Source: Epiperipatus broadwayi
Taxonomy: Eukaryota > Onychophora > Udeonychophora > Euonychophora > Peripatidae
DNA: 64,000 nt
Direction: 5' to 3'
Assembly (NCBI GenBank): GCA_028023455.1
Contig: JAQFVV010012510.1
Span: 1,841,420-1,905,419 of the forward strand
Made by a program: the position numbers and the translations under genes. Positions within the stretch are counted from its first letter, which is position 1; each line of letters opens with the position of its first letter. Under the pieces are notes generated by a model that did not search any database, was not told the origin of the DNA, and saw nothing but the letters and a program-made list of their open reading frames with translations. Positions 42,725 to 56,185 of the stretch are shown here, in pieces.

Positions 42725-45290
42725 ATATACAGAGTTTCGAAAAAAAAAGGAAAAAATCATGGTTATAGGAAATATGAATAAGCATATTGAATAAATTGAT
42801 GATGTGGATAACAAGAATGGACAGCTTTTGAAATTTTTCTGTCAGAGAGTTAATTTGAGCTTGGAAATTTATCAAATATTTATGAGGGGCAATACACATG
42901 GTCTAGAAATAATATATTTTACACAATAGATTATATATTAGTAGAGAAAAAGTGAATGAATAAAGTATGGAAAATTAAAGTATTTGATAATGAAGAGAGG
43001 GTATGTAATAGTGATCATAATTACTTTATAAAAAATAGTTAATAATGTAATGGAAAATAGTAATAAAAATAGAAAGGATAGTAAAAGATGTGGATGGAGA
43101 ACAAATGATAAGAATAAATTAGAAGAATATAAAATAAAAATAGAAGAAATCATAGAAGAGTTTGTTGGAATAAATATAAAAACTGTTGTAGTGAAGTAAA
43201 AAAAAAAGTGGCAAATAGGGTTTTAGATGAAAATATTCAGAAGAATAAGAGTAATAGAAAAATGAGAATTAGTAAAAGTGTAAAAGAGAGAGAAAAAGCA
43301 TGCAGAGAATATAAATGTGCTATTAAAAACAAAGAATGTGAAAAAGATGTTAATATTAAATGGAAAAACTTTTTTTTTAAAAAAGAAGTTGGCTAAAATA
43401 GATAATTATAGAGAGAGAATGAAATTTAATAGTAAATAATTGGAGGATAAAAAAAAATTGGAAATATATTAAAAGAAGAAATGTAAGGAAGAGAGAAATA
43501 GTATTATTAAACAATAAGGAAAAAGAGTGTAGCTCTAGAGAAAAATTAGAGTCAATCTTAGATAAGTATGTAATGGATATAAAAAAATGTTAGATGTGAA
43601 GGGCAGAGTGATAACAAATATAAAAGCATGTAGTAATGGAAATATTAGTTTTAGAGAAAATACATTGAATGAGGCAGGGAAAAAATTGAAAAGTGAAAAG
43701 GCAAGAGGTTTAGGTGAATGAGAAGCAGAGATGGTGATGAATTTGGGAAGTGCAAAATGAAATCTATTATTGTGTTTTGATAAAATGGCACAGAAAACAG
43801 AATTTCCAGATAGGTGAAATAATACAAGAGTAGGGCTATTATTTAAAGGAAAGAGTAAGGTCCATAAAAAGTTAAGCAATTATAGACAACTAGTAGTAAT
43901 GTTAGTGTTGTATAAAGTTTTTGCATATATGGTGTCTGGAAGGATGGAAAAATGGATGGACAAAAATAATATAGTGGAAGAAATGCAAAGTGATTTTAGA
44001 TTGTATAGGCATATAGGAGATAGTTTATTTGTAGTTACACAACTTATAAATATGAGTAAGAATACAGATAGACAGTTATATATGATCTTTATAGATATAG
44101 AGAAGGCATATGATAGAGTAAATAGAAATATATTATGGATAAGTTTAGTAAATTTAAGAATCGATGAAGCTTTAGTGAATATTATTAAGAAATTGCATGA
44201 AAATAATTACTATACATAACAACTGGGAAATATAGAATCAGTTAGTATTAAAAATTGAGTGGAACTAAAGCAATGATGCCCTATGTTATTTATTTTGTCT
44301 CTGTTATATTTGAGAAAAATGGACAGAGCAATAAAAAACCTAGGAAGAGACGTAGAAATACCATTAACAGATAGAAAGAGTGCGTATATATTATCAGATC
44401 TTTTGTTTGCTGATGATATCTTCTTATGCACAGAAAGTAGGGAAGATATAGAAGTTATACTGAAAATGTGCTCAAGGGTGGGTAAATAGATGGAGATTAA
44501 ATTTAGTGAAGAAAAATCAAAAGTAATGATAATAAATGCTGAGAAAAAAGATGATAAAATTTTTATTGGGGGATATAAAGTTAATTGTAGTCAATAAGTA
44601 TAACTATTTGGGAATTGTCTTAAGTAATCAGAGAAATTGCTTGGATGAATGGGAGAAAAAAATGATAAATGAAGCAAAGAAAAGAAAAGGACTGATAAAG
44701 AAATTAACAGTATTTTCATATAATAAATATGATATAGGAAGAATTATATGGAAGTGGCAGTAGCAGGGTTAACTTATGGTAATGATGCATTATGTGTTAA
44801 TAAATGGATCTTAAATTACTTAGAAAAATTACAAAGAGAAATAGGAAATCATGCATTAGATGCAGATGTGTGGATGACAAAGGAGGCAATTCAAGGAGAA
44901 ATGGGATGGTCATGTTTTTATATGAGAGATGCAAAAAGCAAAATGAAAATGTTCAGAAGATTGCAACTTATGGATAGTAAGAGAATATTCAACATAATAT
45001 TTAATTGGGTTGCAAGTAAAGGTCAAACAACAAGATGGGTGAGAAAGATAGTATGATATGCAGAAGATTTGGATAAACACTTCATGTCAGCATACTTGAC
45101 CAAAAGATGGGATGATTATATTAGGAGAATTGTTGAGTTTTATGGAGGCAAAGAATGAAATAGAAGAATAGATGCATTAATAAAAATATAGGGAGATGGA
45201 GAACTGGTATGGAGATTAAAAAGTTTATATATAGAAGTAAACAGAATACTGTGTTTGAGCTATTTTATGGTAATAGCTAAGAAATTAGTT
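42725..45290 (+). mobile_element. LINE-Z, decayed and 5'-truncated
   Basis: A LINE with the C-terminal part of an APE endonuclease, an RT and a C-terminal domain, distinct in sequence from RTE copies A-F. It begins just after the M3 foldback and ends before the foldback at 45324. No target duplication found. Many stops and frameshifts. Confidence 0.8.
42760..45220 (+). pseudogene. LINE-Z endonuclease-RT pseudogene
   Basis: Endonuclease remnants: MVIGNMNKHIE (for GDFNxHI), TIDYILVEKK (~42925) and NSDHNYF (~43010). RT in the frame 43899..44219: NIVEEMQSDFRLYRHIGDSL, IFIDIEKAYDRVNRNILW (motif A). Then LSDLLFADDIFLCTE (motif C, ~44395), SKVMIINAEKK and YNYLGIVLS (~44605). C-terminal part 44748..45056: LTYGNDAL, IQGEMGWSCFYMRDAKSKMK. 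Motif B is damaged (~44265, VELKQ*CPMLFILSLL). At least five frame breaks. Product would copy element RNA at a nicked target. Confidence 0.8.
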
Positions 45291-45323
45291 ACCAGTGATA
45301 TTTTTTTTTTTCCGGATAATTGT

Positions 45324-45610
45324 AATATTCAAGTAAATGTTCTGGGCATACATACAGAAAAGGTAATCTTTATAATTTAAACTTAGCTTTTATTAATGCT
45401 TAGAAAGCTTTCCATATGTAAAATATCAATTATAGAATTATTACTTCTGAGCTTTTTCAAGTGTAATTAAAAGCTTGGGACAATAAAAAAAAAATAATGC
45501 TATGATTATATTTTACATATCAAAAGCATGCTATGCATTAATAAAAGCTAAGTTTAAATTATAAAGATTACCTTTTCTGTATGAATATCCAAAACTTTTA
45601 TTTGAATATT
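45324..45610. mobile_element. Foldback element with ~103-bp arms (M4)
   Basis: Left arm 45324..45426: AATATTCAAGTAAATGTTCT ... AGAAAAGGTAATCTTTATAA ... CCATATGTAAAATAT; right arm 45508..45610 is its inverse (ATATTTTACATATC ... TTATAAAGATTACCTTTTCT ... TTTGAATATT). Centre ~80 bp. No ORF, no clear target duplication. Confidence 0.9.
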
Positions 45611-48154
45611 GGCTTCAGTATAATAGCTTTAATAAAAGAGATTCTTTAGTTCTCTTTATGCACTTTACTCCAATTACTGATGGATCTTTTTGCAAGAACT
45701 CACTATGATGATTATTATCAATTTGTACCTATTATTTTGACTCACAATTGATTTTTTTGCTATTATAATCTTTAAAAAAATTGTTGACACTTTTTTAAAA
45801 AGTATCACCATTTTTCAAGATAGTAAACCAAAAAATTTGTAGGATTGATGATGTCATAGGATAGTGATGATGTCATAGGATAGTGACTTCATTAAAGCTA
45901 TGTCTTCAAAAAGACAGTAGCAACATTGACATTAAAAATATAAAGTAGAATAAATATAATTAATGTACTTTATTTAATTTTAACCAGTGATTTTACAAAA
46001 CATTCAGTGCTTTCATTTGTTACCTATCCAAATTAAAGAAAATTTTCATCTTTAATGACAGCAAAAGCAAAATAATGCCAGTTTCATTCAGCACAGAAGG
46101 CAACATATTTTGGTTATGTATGACAAGAAAGGGTGTTAATGTTCTGTTGTAAAATGAGTGCATTAGCTAATATATATTCATTCAATGAGTTTTATGGATT
46201 AAAATTTTTATGAATATCATTTTGCCTGCAGTGAAAATATGGCAATTGTAGTAATCAATGTAAATGTAAGTTATTTTGAGAAAAATTCATATTCAGGGCA
46301 GTTAATAAATATCTTTACATGATCAAAGATTACTAAATGTAAGTTTACAATACATCATTTATTTTTCAATTTTAAATCAATAATCTTATAATTTGTTTAT
46401 GATTTATTCAAAACAGTAGCCTGCTTTATCATAAACAGTGCTTGGCAAAAGAAAAAAAAGGATTTAAACATCAACTATACATAACATTTCTTTACCTACA
46501 TTTCATTTAATTTCACAACATTTATATAAAATAAAAAAATATATGATTAAAAAAAATAACGATGTTGCAAAAAAAAAAAATTAGTTTTATTGGATAGAAA
46601 TTCCAAAAATAAACAATTTTAATAATTGAATATAAATTGTATGAACAATACATTTTCAAGTATACATGGTATTATTTTTTCTATTTGATTTTAAAATGTG
46701 CATAGTAGTTTTAGTTTCTTCATGCTTTATTTTAATTGATCAAATTATGATTCAAGAATATTTGGTGGCTAATATAATAAGCAAAATGGCAAGCAGTAAT
46801 GGAAAAATTATAATTTTTTTTCTTTTAAAATTATAGCTACTAACATTTTTAAATAGTATATTTACCCATAAATTAGTACTTTTTTAAAACAATGTGCTAA
46901 ATAAAATGTTTATTCATTAATTAATGCTTATTTTTGATTCAAACTTTATTTTTTAATCATTTTTTTTACATTTTGAATTTAAAATTTAAAGTAATAAATT
47001 ATTTTCCCCCTCATCGGAACTAATGATAATTGCTATTATTAGGCATTTTGGGGGACCAGTTTTCATCACTAACTGGGGTAAAGGTGTATTTATATTATGG
47101 AAAAAATAGTTTAAGTAGTTTATTGCAAGACAAATGCCTCTTTAATAGTCCCTCATAGAAAAACAATGAGGGGAAAGACTTTACTCACAAAATAATCCAC
47201 CTGTTTGTAGGTGAAGTTTGAACACTTTCTACCTTATGATATGTACTAGCTAAACATGGTTGGATATTATTTTAACAATCTCCTTAGATATCAATTTAAT
47301 AATCTATTTGAGAAATTGTGTTCAGTTACCCCCCCCCCCATTGCCTAAAAAAAATCTTGAGTCTAATTACAACCTGAAAATCATTTTAAGTTTATTTAGT
47401 CAAAATTTGAATCCAGGATGTACATGATAAGAAGATATGCCAATACTATTGCAGGATGAGACTTTTCCCACATCTGTTTGTGTATGCAGATCTATTTAAA
47501 TAAATCCAAAACATCTAAATTGTGTTCTCAAATTATTAGTACAGTTGCTTACAATCCATAAATTAATTAAATTTTCCAAACAATATATATATATATTGTA
47601 ATTTATATATATATATATTTCTAAATCAATAACAAAAATATTCATAATGTATAGATGACTTTTAATTCAATACTACATGCCTATTGTTACCTTAAAAACA
47701 GCATCCTCTAGTAAAAGAAGATAACCTTTATATCTAACTCTGTTGACTCAGCTGTTTCTCCTGTAGAGAAAGAGTTTTTATTCTCATTATAAATTCTCTT
47801 GTCTCAATGTGCAGTAATTTATGACATGATTCAATTATCAGATTGATAATTTGCTAAACAATTTCCTAATTTTGGTTAGAATGATAATAATGCAATTCTT
47901 ATTGACTGTAAATCATTTTCCAATAGTAAACATATATATCTGTATACACATACTATTTTTTTAATTACGATTTTTTAAATATATTTTACTAGTTTTTAAT
48001 CAATGTAAAATCAGTTCAAACAGGCTTCTGCGATATTAATTTCTAATATTTTCATAATGTTTACCGGATGGAGTAAATAGTAAGTTTAGTTTTTTACAGA
48101 ACGATTAATCAAACTAATATAAACTTAATCATATATTAATGAAAAATTAATCAT
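45611..48154. other. AT-rich non-coding stretch
   Basis: No gene found. Contains a 19-bp tandem pair TGATGATGTCATAGGATAG at 45846..45883, a C11 run at 47329..47339 and (AT)n near 47583 and 47608. Confidence 0.5.
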
Positions 48155-48661
48155 TGAACCAAACTTGGTTGGAGTGCTTTTGGTAAAAATAACTTAATAT
48201 TATAAGGAAATATGCCTATGAGTTTGAAAAGGAACGTTTTTAATAAATGTGTTTTACCAGTATCTGAGACTGGGACACTTAACAGAAGAGCAATACAGAG
48301 ACTTCAGATCACTCAACAAAGTATAAAGAGATGCACATTATGAGTAATAAGAGATTGAAATCGAAATACATGGGTGAGAGAACAAACAGGTGCAATTGAC
48401 ATCACTGAAAGAATGAAGAGACAAGTAGAATTGGGATGGACATATTTCTAGAAGAAATGATAATAGATGGACAGTTGAAATCTTAAACTGCATTCCAAGT
48501 AACTATAAAAGATCTAGGAAAAAACCATATGTGAGATGGATGGATAAAATAAGAAAATGTGATGGGGTGATGTAGATGAGAGGTTGGAAATCAGAAAAGA
48601 TGAATTGAACTTGGAAAGACATTCATCCTGCAGTGGATTAATAATGTTTGAAAATGATGGT
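48155..48661 (+). mobile_element. RTE-type LINE, copy E (3' end only)
   Basis: Matches the last ~500 bp of copy B: CTTGGTTGGAGTGCTTTTGG at 48164, then TCTGAGACTGGGACACTTAA, and CATCCTGCAGTGGATTAATA near 48625. 5'-truncated, with frame breaks in the C-terminal domain and a deletion where copy B codes LTYG. Confidence 0.88.
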
Positions 48662-48740
48662 GTCATTCATGATCCTAATAAAGCTTACAAGTATATTGCA
48701 GAAAACATTTTCTATCACTGAAACATATTATTTAAGCATA

Positions 48741-50770
48741 ACAATCAATCAATCAATAGTATTCTGTCCCATGGATATGTCCAGAGAGCAGTCACATCAT
48801 GAATTCATTCATTCCATACTCTTTATTGCTCAGCTCTTCAGTTCCAATCTCTCTTCCCATCTCTTATATAATCCAGCAATATCAATCTTTTTTATCCTTT
48901 TCTTCTTGTTTACACTCACCATTTTCTTCAAAACACCTTTCATTAAACAATAATTTTTTAATATATGTCCAATCTAATTTCTCTTTCTATCTCTAATTTC
49001 CTAAATTTTCATTTTCCCTTTACTTTTTTCAAAACCTCTCCATTTGTTATTTTATTCATGCAACTGTTTTATTTCCCATTTTTCTCCATGAACACATCTC
49101 AAAGGCTTCCAATTTGTTTTTAATTTTATTACTCATTATCCACATTTCCTAAACATACAATAGTACACTCCACACATAGCATTTAATGAATCCTTTCCTT
49201 AATTCTGTCTTTAAAGATTTACAAAATATTTTTTTTAAAATAAATGTCTCCTTTGCCAATGCTATTGTTCTCCTAACTTCACCTTCACTTCTTTCATTCT
49301 TATTCAACCTATTATACAAATATCTGAATCCTATTACCTGTTGAACTATATTATCATAGATTTCAACTTATGGACTTTTTGTTTTTCTCCCTATCCATAA
49401 ACACATGGTCTTTTCAATATTAATCATTGTTCCATATTTCATACATTCTTCCAATGATTTATTCAACATATTTTGAAGACTCTTTTCATCCTCAACTATA
49501 ATAGACATATCATCTGAAAATCTTATAGGATAAATATTTATCTAACATGTCTTTTAAATAAATATTCAAAACAAAGGATGATATACTGTATCCTTGTCTA
49601 ATTTCTCTTTCTATATTCACGTTGTCAGTATCACTATTCTCCAGTCTAATTCTTATCCTTTGACCAGTATCATATTCTAAATCAATCTTTTCTCTTTCCA
49701 AAATATTCTTTTATTTTTTAAGATGGTCATAAATTTATTCCAGATTACTCTATCAAATGCTTTTTTAAAAATCTACAAAACATATACCAATTTCTTTATC
49801 TTTTTCAATATATCACTCTGCAATTGTTCTGACAACATCAATAGAATCTCTTGGACTTTTTCCTCTTTAAAAACCAAACTGTTCTTCAATATATCATTAT
49901 ATATCTCCGTATATTTATTAAAATCCTCAGTAGAACTTCAGAAGCCTGAGATAACAGACTTATTGTTCTACACTCTTCACATTTAACAACTTTTTTATTT
50001 TTAGCAATTGGAATCATTATAGTCCTCAAAAAATCTTCAGGCCAAACTCCATTATTAAATATCAAATTGCAAAGTCCAACTATTTACTTCATAGTAAATT
50101 CTCCATTTCTTTCAAAAATTCTATAAGTATTATATCAAATCTGACAACTTTACCATTCTTCATTTGTGCAGTTGACATTATTATTTCATATGTCAATATT
50201 TCCATGTTGTTATCATCCATTTTGACATCTTATCTTCAACATCATAATTAATTGTATTATTTTAATTTCTAAATAGATATTGAAGATATTCTTTCCATCT
50301 TTTCAATTTATTATTGCTATCAGTTAATCCTTTCCCATTCTTATTAGCTATTTCATTTGCTAACCATTTCTTTTTTTCCCAAGTGTCATTTCTAATTCTA
50401 TCAAATACCAGATTCTATAGTTTTTACCTGTTGAACCATTTTTATTTCTCTTCATTCTTGTTCCAATCATTTTTGTTTTGCTAAATCTGTTTGTTTTTAG
50501 TTCATTATTAATTTTTCTTTATGATCTCTGTTCTTTCTCAATATTTGCATTCTTCCATTTTGTCTGTTTTCATCTTTTACAAATATACCTTCAATTATTC
50601 AAGGTCATTTAGTTTTCTTTCCTATTTTATTTTTGTTTTTAATAACCCTTTAATCCTATACCAACATTTATTATAGCTATTAATACATTCTTCATCATTA
50701 TTTATCCTTTTTATCAAATTTTTCCATATTACTCCATATACGTAATATATATTATAACCTTTGGCTTTGC
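48741..50770 (-). mobile_element. LINE-Y, copy 2 (antisense)
   Basis: 3' end at ~48741 with an (ATTG)n tail on the minus strand (plus strand AATCAATCAATCAATAG). Minus strand carries, from 3' to 5', a C-terminal domain shared with 40890..41345, RT motif C near 49510 (FSDDMSI), motif B EIRQGYSISSFVLNIYLKDM (49560..49600), motif A KKAFDRVIWNKF (~49750), and decayed upstream sequence to ~50770. The short tandem tail is RTE-like, but the clade is unproven. Confidence 0.8.
49510..49790 (-). pseudogene. LINE-Y reverse transcriptase core remnant
   Basis: Fragments of motif A (AFDRV), the segment YDTGQRIRIRLENSDTDNV, motif B (REIRQGYSISSFVLNIYLKD) and motif C (SDD after a frameshift near 49515). QGYSIS replaces the usual QGCxLSP. 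Upstream parts contain stops. RT product of a LINE; dead here. Confidence 0.75.
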
Positions 50771-51001
50771 CATTGAAACTAGACTTTCAGCCATTTAATG
50801 CATTTAAGTATATAAAAAAATTATAAAGGAACATTTTTGCATGAATTTAATCTTATTGTAAGTTAACTTTATTAAAGTTGTACAAGCATATTGCCAATTC
50901 AAAATATAAATTATTTAAAATATTTTGGAAGTCTTGGACATAATTGAAGTACATATTAATATTTTATTATATTAATTTAAACTTGTCTATGGTTGAAATA
51001 G

Positions 51002-51029
51002 TTTTTTTCATATGTCATAGCATCGGCTA
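51002..51029 (-). repeat. SINE tail remnant
   Basis: TTTTTTTCATATGTCATAGC then ATCGGCTA is the antisense tail and last bases of the tRNA head of the GCCGAGAGGT-type SINE. The rest is missing, so the copy is truncated at its 5' side. Confidence 0.75.
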
Positions 51030-52468
51030 GTGTTTAAATAAGCAGTAATATTAATCAAGTCTAAAATTTTAATACAAGATGTTAATGTTGAATTTTTGTA
51101 CTTATAATAAAACATTTAATTTAAAGTTACTATCAGAAATAGTATATTTATAAGTTAATATCATTAAGATTAAATAGATGAAGCTAGATTAGTTAACTTA
51201 AAATACAGAAAAATGATTTATTAGTGTTAAAATAGTTGATTTTCAATTGAAATAACTTCAAGTGTACATGTGTGTGAGTGTGCTTACATGTATTAATTTC
51301 AATTTATACTTCCTTGTTTTATAATATTAGATATTATTTTTAAATACTTAATTTAATTAAAATATTGAATTAAATCCAAGTAAACTTCTTTATTTATTTA
51401 GCATGATTGAAAATAGTCATAAGAGGGTAATATAATGTTTTTGTTTTCAAAACAATGTATTTTTTTTCATTGTATTTTATTTTACCATAATAATAATTTT
51501 GGTTTTATAATTATTTCAGATAGCACATGTTAAGAAAAATGTCTAAAAAATATGTAAATGAGTTTCTATTTTTAACTTAATTCCACAGATACACAATTGA
51601 CTTTTAAACTCTAAGGTGGGAAAGTCAAAGGAAGCAATAAAATTATGTTTTTCCATCAAGGTCGATACACACACAATAGGATAGAACTATGAAAATACTG
51701 AACCACTAAACTTCTAGCAGAAACAGACATACACAGGAGAAAGAAATTTCAAAATTTCTCAGCTATAGAATTAATTATAATTTATAATTTTTTAAAAATA
51801 TATTTATTGTAAAGTAACATAACATGTACCCTTAAAATTTTAAATTTGGGTGCCAAAGTTTTAAACTGAAGTCACTGGAAAATACAAAAGCTAAGAAAGA
51901 AAAGCAAAGAATTGGAAATATGAAATAATTACTCATTTGTTTATATCTATTTGATATCAGCACAACACAGGAATTACATATGGCTTGTACTGCTCATGTA
52001 AGAATTCATTATTTTATATTTCATAATTGTAATGAACTTTATGATAAATATCACATTTCTTATAATCTAGAAATAGAATTATTGAAAGCTCATATTTTAC
52101 CAGTATTTATGAAAGCTCATTAATATTTTTAAAAATGCATATTTTACTAGTAATATTTTAAAAATACCTTTTAATATCTTGTGGTAAATGGTTTATCTTG
52201 TATAAATTTATTTTTATAAATGAATTATTAATTCAAGATGAATGAATTGATTATGTTAAAATTAAAATGACATTTTTATAGTTCGTAATAGTTTGCTGAT
52301 GAGAAGAAAAAAATCACTCATTTATACTTCAACTTTATCCTTAAAAGTAAACCAAATCAGAGAAAATGCATTATAATTAAAAATTACATGCTATTAATTT
52401 AATAAGACTTATTTATCATATGCTTTATGACTTAGTATAATGCTTAAAATATGAATGTGTAAACCTGC

Positions 52469-52471
<3 letters not shown>

Positions 52472-52514
<43 letters not shown>
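52472..52514. repeat. (CT)n microsatellite
   Basis: About 21 CT repeats. Confidence 0.97.
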
Positions 52515-52517
<3 letters not shown>

Positions 52518-54429
52518 GGAAGGAAACCTGCTTAGCTTTAGAAAGTATTACATGCTCTTGGATCTCTATATTTAAATATAATTCTTAAGATGTGTAAATA
52601 CAAAATTAACTTAATGCTATAGTATAAATTATTAAAACCTGACTTATATGTTTAAATAATTTGCAGAATTAAATAGCCATTATTAATGTATTTATCTGTG
52701 TAGATGTTCAAGGAAATCTTATAAATTAATTTTCAATGCTGTGCATCTATTTTAGATTGTTTTACTGTCCAAAATTGATGAAATTTTATCTGCTTGTAAA
52801 ATTGTCTTCTAGAAAATTGTGAAGTCTCCAAGATAAAGAACTTTAATATTTTTAAAAATTTTGGTAAATTAATTATAATTTAGAATTATAGTTTTATGTA
52901 TTTATAATTTATTATTACTTGCTTGTTTTGTATATTCTTGCTTAGTATATTTTATACATTGCAGTTCATGATAGTATTCAGAAGTTCACATAATATTGAG
53001 TGCTATATAATGATTTTAGTATTATATCATTTTAATAGTATTGCTTTGTTCCCTGTTGTGAATTATCTATTTCAATGAATACTTATATGTAGCCATAAAA
53101 AGATGTATATTTTTATTTTATTAATTATTTAAGGCTATATTTTATTAAGTCAGATTTGACAGTAAACAATTACCTTATTAGTTTTATACATAATTTAAAA
53201 TTGTTTAGTAAATGATTAGAATTAGTTTCTCCCTTGTGTATTGCTATAAGCTTAACTTGCCAATGTATGTTTCCAAGGGATGTCAGCCTTGTCTCTCTCT
53301 TGATATTAATTTAGATAGCCCATATATTTTATAGAGATGTTAGCCTGGTCTCTCTCTATTCAATGATATTTTCCTTGAGTAGTATGTATTCTTATATTTC
53401 ATGCTATAAATGCTTTATTTAAGACAATCCTTATTGTTCCTAGTGTTTGTAATGAGCCATTCCCACTTTTCTCATATATTTAGAGAGAAAATCCTAGTAT
53501 ATTTATTTGCCTTCAAACTGTAGGTGCATATTTTGGGCTAGATTTATTGCTTTTATTTATCTTTTTTCCTGAAAGTATATTTTTGTATTATAACCATGTA
53601 TGGTGTATTATATATATTTATTGTTATGAAAATTGATATGGTTATTTGTTTTTGAAGTACATCTTTTCTTCAGGTACACTTTTGACTACTCTTAGCATTA
53701 GATGGTCCTGATGTATAAATCTGTTCTGCTGTGCTTTGCAAGCATTTGAAAAATAAAACCATTAATTACTTTATTCAACATTATATTCCGTAGCCTAAAT
53801 TAGCAATATACGTCATCATCATTCAATAACAAATCATAGCTGGATTGGTAAGTCATGAATAATATTTAGATTTACTCATTGTTTAGAACAATATTATGGT
53901 GTGATTGCATGCAAAATGTGGAACTTCATGAAACACTTCATTGGTTAAATAAAATTTTCATCAATTAGAAAGCTATAGAATTATTAAAATAATACATAGG
54001 TTAACAAAATTTCTATAAGTTAAGAAGATAGAGAATTTTTGAAATAATGTTTATGTTAATAAAAACTTTATCATGCAGGAGATATAGAAGTTTTTGTAAT
54101 AATAATGCCAATAGTTATTTAAGTTTTATTAGTTAATAAAGGTGAAACTTCTTATAACAATATCTGTGTTCATGAGGTGTACATTAGTCCATTGAAATAG
54201 ACAACAGTTGGTGAACATTTAATTTATTAATTTATTTATATATAAATTTAAGCTACAAACTTTGAAAGTGTATTTCTCTAATGGGGTAAAAGGCATTGTA
54301 TTATAATTAACCAGCACACTTAAATTTTGTACTTTCCTATAGTGTTATTGTTGTTAAATTGTTTTATTGCAAATAAATGTTATATTTTATTAACTGAAAC
54401 ACACAGGCTTATTATATACCTATGTCTAT

Positions 54430-54810
54430 ATATGTAATATATAGGGTATATGAGCACAGACTCCACGTGTCCACCACTCTCCACACTATCACATAACACT
54501 GATACACTTGAACACATATATGTTGAAAAGATAAATAATTATCAATATACGTATTTCATGCTAAACCAGAAATCATCAGTTGGTCCAGATTATCATCTCT
54601 ACACATATATACTATAAGTGCTAAGATATATATTAAGATAGCCAATCCTCATACTTTAATGGACAAGCTTCAATCTACTCCACACTCCAACTCTTCGACT
54701 GTCCATCCAGTTGAAAATCTGATGATGGAATGCTCAAAGGCCACTCTGAGGCCAAGATTCTTGTCACACCCATATTGACCTAAGATCAATCTGTCCCCTA
54801 ATGTACAGGA
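54430..54810 (+). repeat. M1 repeat, first of a direct pair
   Basis: Collinear with 55050..55440 over ~380 bp (CACTATC, TGATACAC, AATATACGTATTTCATG, CATCAGTTGGTCCAGATTAT, CATACTTTAATG, CATCCA, TGTTGACCT/ATTGACCT, AGGACA). Its first ~100 bp is inverted at the window start. No ORF. Confidence 0.8.
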
Positions 54811-55049
54811 CATTTTATTGTTAAATCTTGCTTTAGAGTTTTAATGGTATCTAATTTACAAATCATTTATACAGAAATCTAAACATTGTATAATTTATGA
54901 TGCAATTATATTCCATTCTAATTATTCAAGATACATTCACATAAATTAAAGATAATAAATCATTTAGTTATAATGATTTGCAGATGTTGAGAATGCATCT
55001 AAGAAACAAAATATTTATTCTTTTCCTAAGATTTTACTGATCACTATAA

Positions 55050-55440
55050 TTATAAGTATAGAGGATTTGAACTCAGATTTTCAAGCACCCTTCAACTATC
55101 CACACTATCTCATACAACTGATACACAAGACCACACACATGTAGAAAAGATTAATAATCACCAATATACGTATTTCATGTTAAACCAGCACTCATCAGTT
55201 GGTCCAGATTATCATCTCTCACACATATATATAATCAATGCTCAGTTTATATTAAGATAACAAATCTTCATACTTTAATGAACAGGTTTCAATCCACTGC
55301 AACCTCCAACTTTTTAGCCATCCATATCATTGAAACTCTGATGTTGAAAACTCAAATCTCATGCTGATGCTAATATTATTGCCATGCCCATGTTGACCTG
55401 AAGTCACTCTGACCCCTCATGTATAGGACAGTATCACTAT
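55050..55440 (+). repeat. M1 repeat, second of a direct pair
   Basis: Same order of blocks as 54430..54810, ~620 bp downstream, at roughly 75-80% identity by eye. Either two insertions or an old tandem duplication. Confidence 0.8.
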
Positions 55441-56149
55441 AATTTAACTATAATTATTTAAAATAAGACTGCTTTTATAATAGAATATTATCTGCTTAAG
55501 TTTAAAAAACATTTGTTTAGCTTATTAATGGATATTATTAGTGGCCATAAAATCTCTTTTCGAAAGTTATCCTTGGAGATTGTTATATTATTCACAATTA
55601 AGAGTTTTAAACAAAATAGTTTTCTATTAAAATTCATTAATTTTATTATTATTATTGTGTAGTGTATAGACATTATCTTTGAAATACGTGTGTCTCCTCA
55701 CACCTTCACTAAGATATCATTCATTTGATTAACAACTTATAAGTAAAACAAAAGACTACTAAATTTAATACTAGAAATATTTATAATGAATCCTGAGATC
55801 TTAATATCATAATTCAATAATGAGAAGAAACTATATTTTATATAAAAGAAATTATTGTGAAAAGAAAAGCAAAGTGTCACAAATAGACAAACAACAGTTA
55901 AAGAATATGATTTTTATCTAAATCTTGAATTGTGGATTTGATCATGGCAATAAAATGTTGCATTAATCGATGAGAGCTGTATGATTATATATTGGGGGGG
56001 GGGGATAATAAAAGAAATTTTATTATGAGAAAGAGATTACATTATAACCTAAATACTCCATGGTGTATTCTGTAAATATTGAGAGCTTTTGTAGTTTGTA
56101 AGAGTGAGATGAAGATTCTCCTTTTAAAATTTCTTTTTAATTATAATTA
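55441..56149. other. AT-rich non-coding stretch
   Basis: Nothing recognised; G11 run at 55994..56004. Left flank of the Merlin element. Confidence 0.5.
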
Positions 56150-56157
56150 GAGTATTT
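56150..56157. repeat. Merlin target site duplication, left
   Basis: GAGTATTT, repeated exactly at 58506..58513. Eight bp is the size expected for Merlin. Confidence 0.95.
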
Positions 56158-56185
56158 GGTACTTACGGATAATTTGCCTGATGAC
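56158..56185 (+). repeat. Merlin left terminal inverted repeat
   Basis: 28 bp, identical to the inverted right end. Begins GGTAC and ends GATGAC. Confidence 0.95.

Larger units (their letters stand above)
50771..54429. other. AT-rich non-coding stretch
   Basis: Apart from a SINE tail remnant and the (CT)n tract, no gene or repeat recognised. Two GTCTCTCTCT-containing stretches near 53291 and 53351 are weakly alike. Confidence 0.5.

Noticed and set aside
45844-45890. CRE-like TGATGTCA in a 19-bp tandem pair
   Set aside because: The pair is real, but a regulatory reading has no support without a gene nearby.
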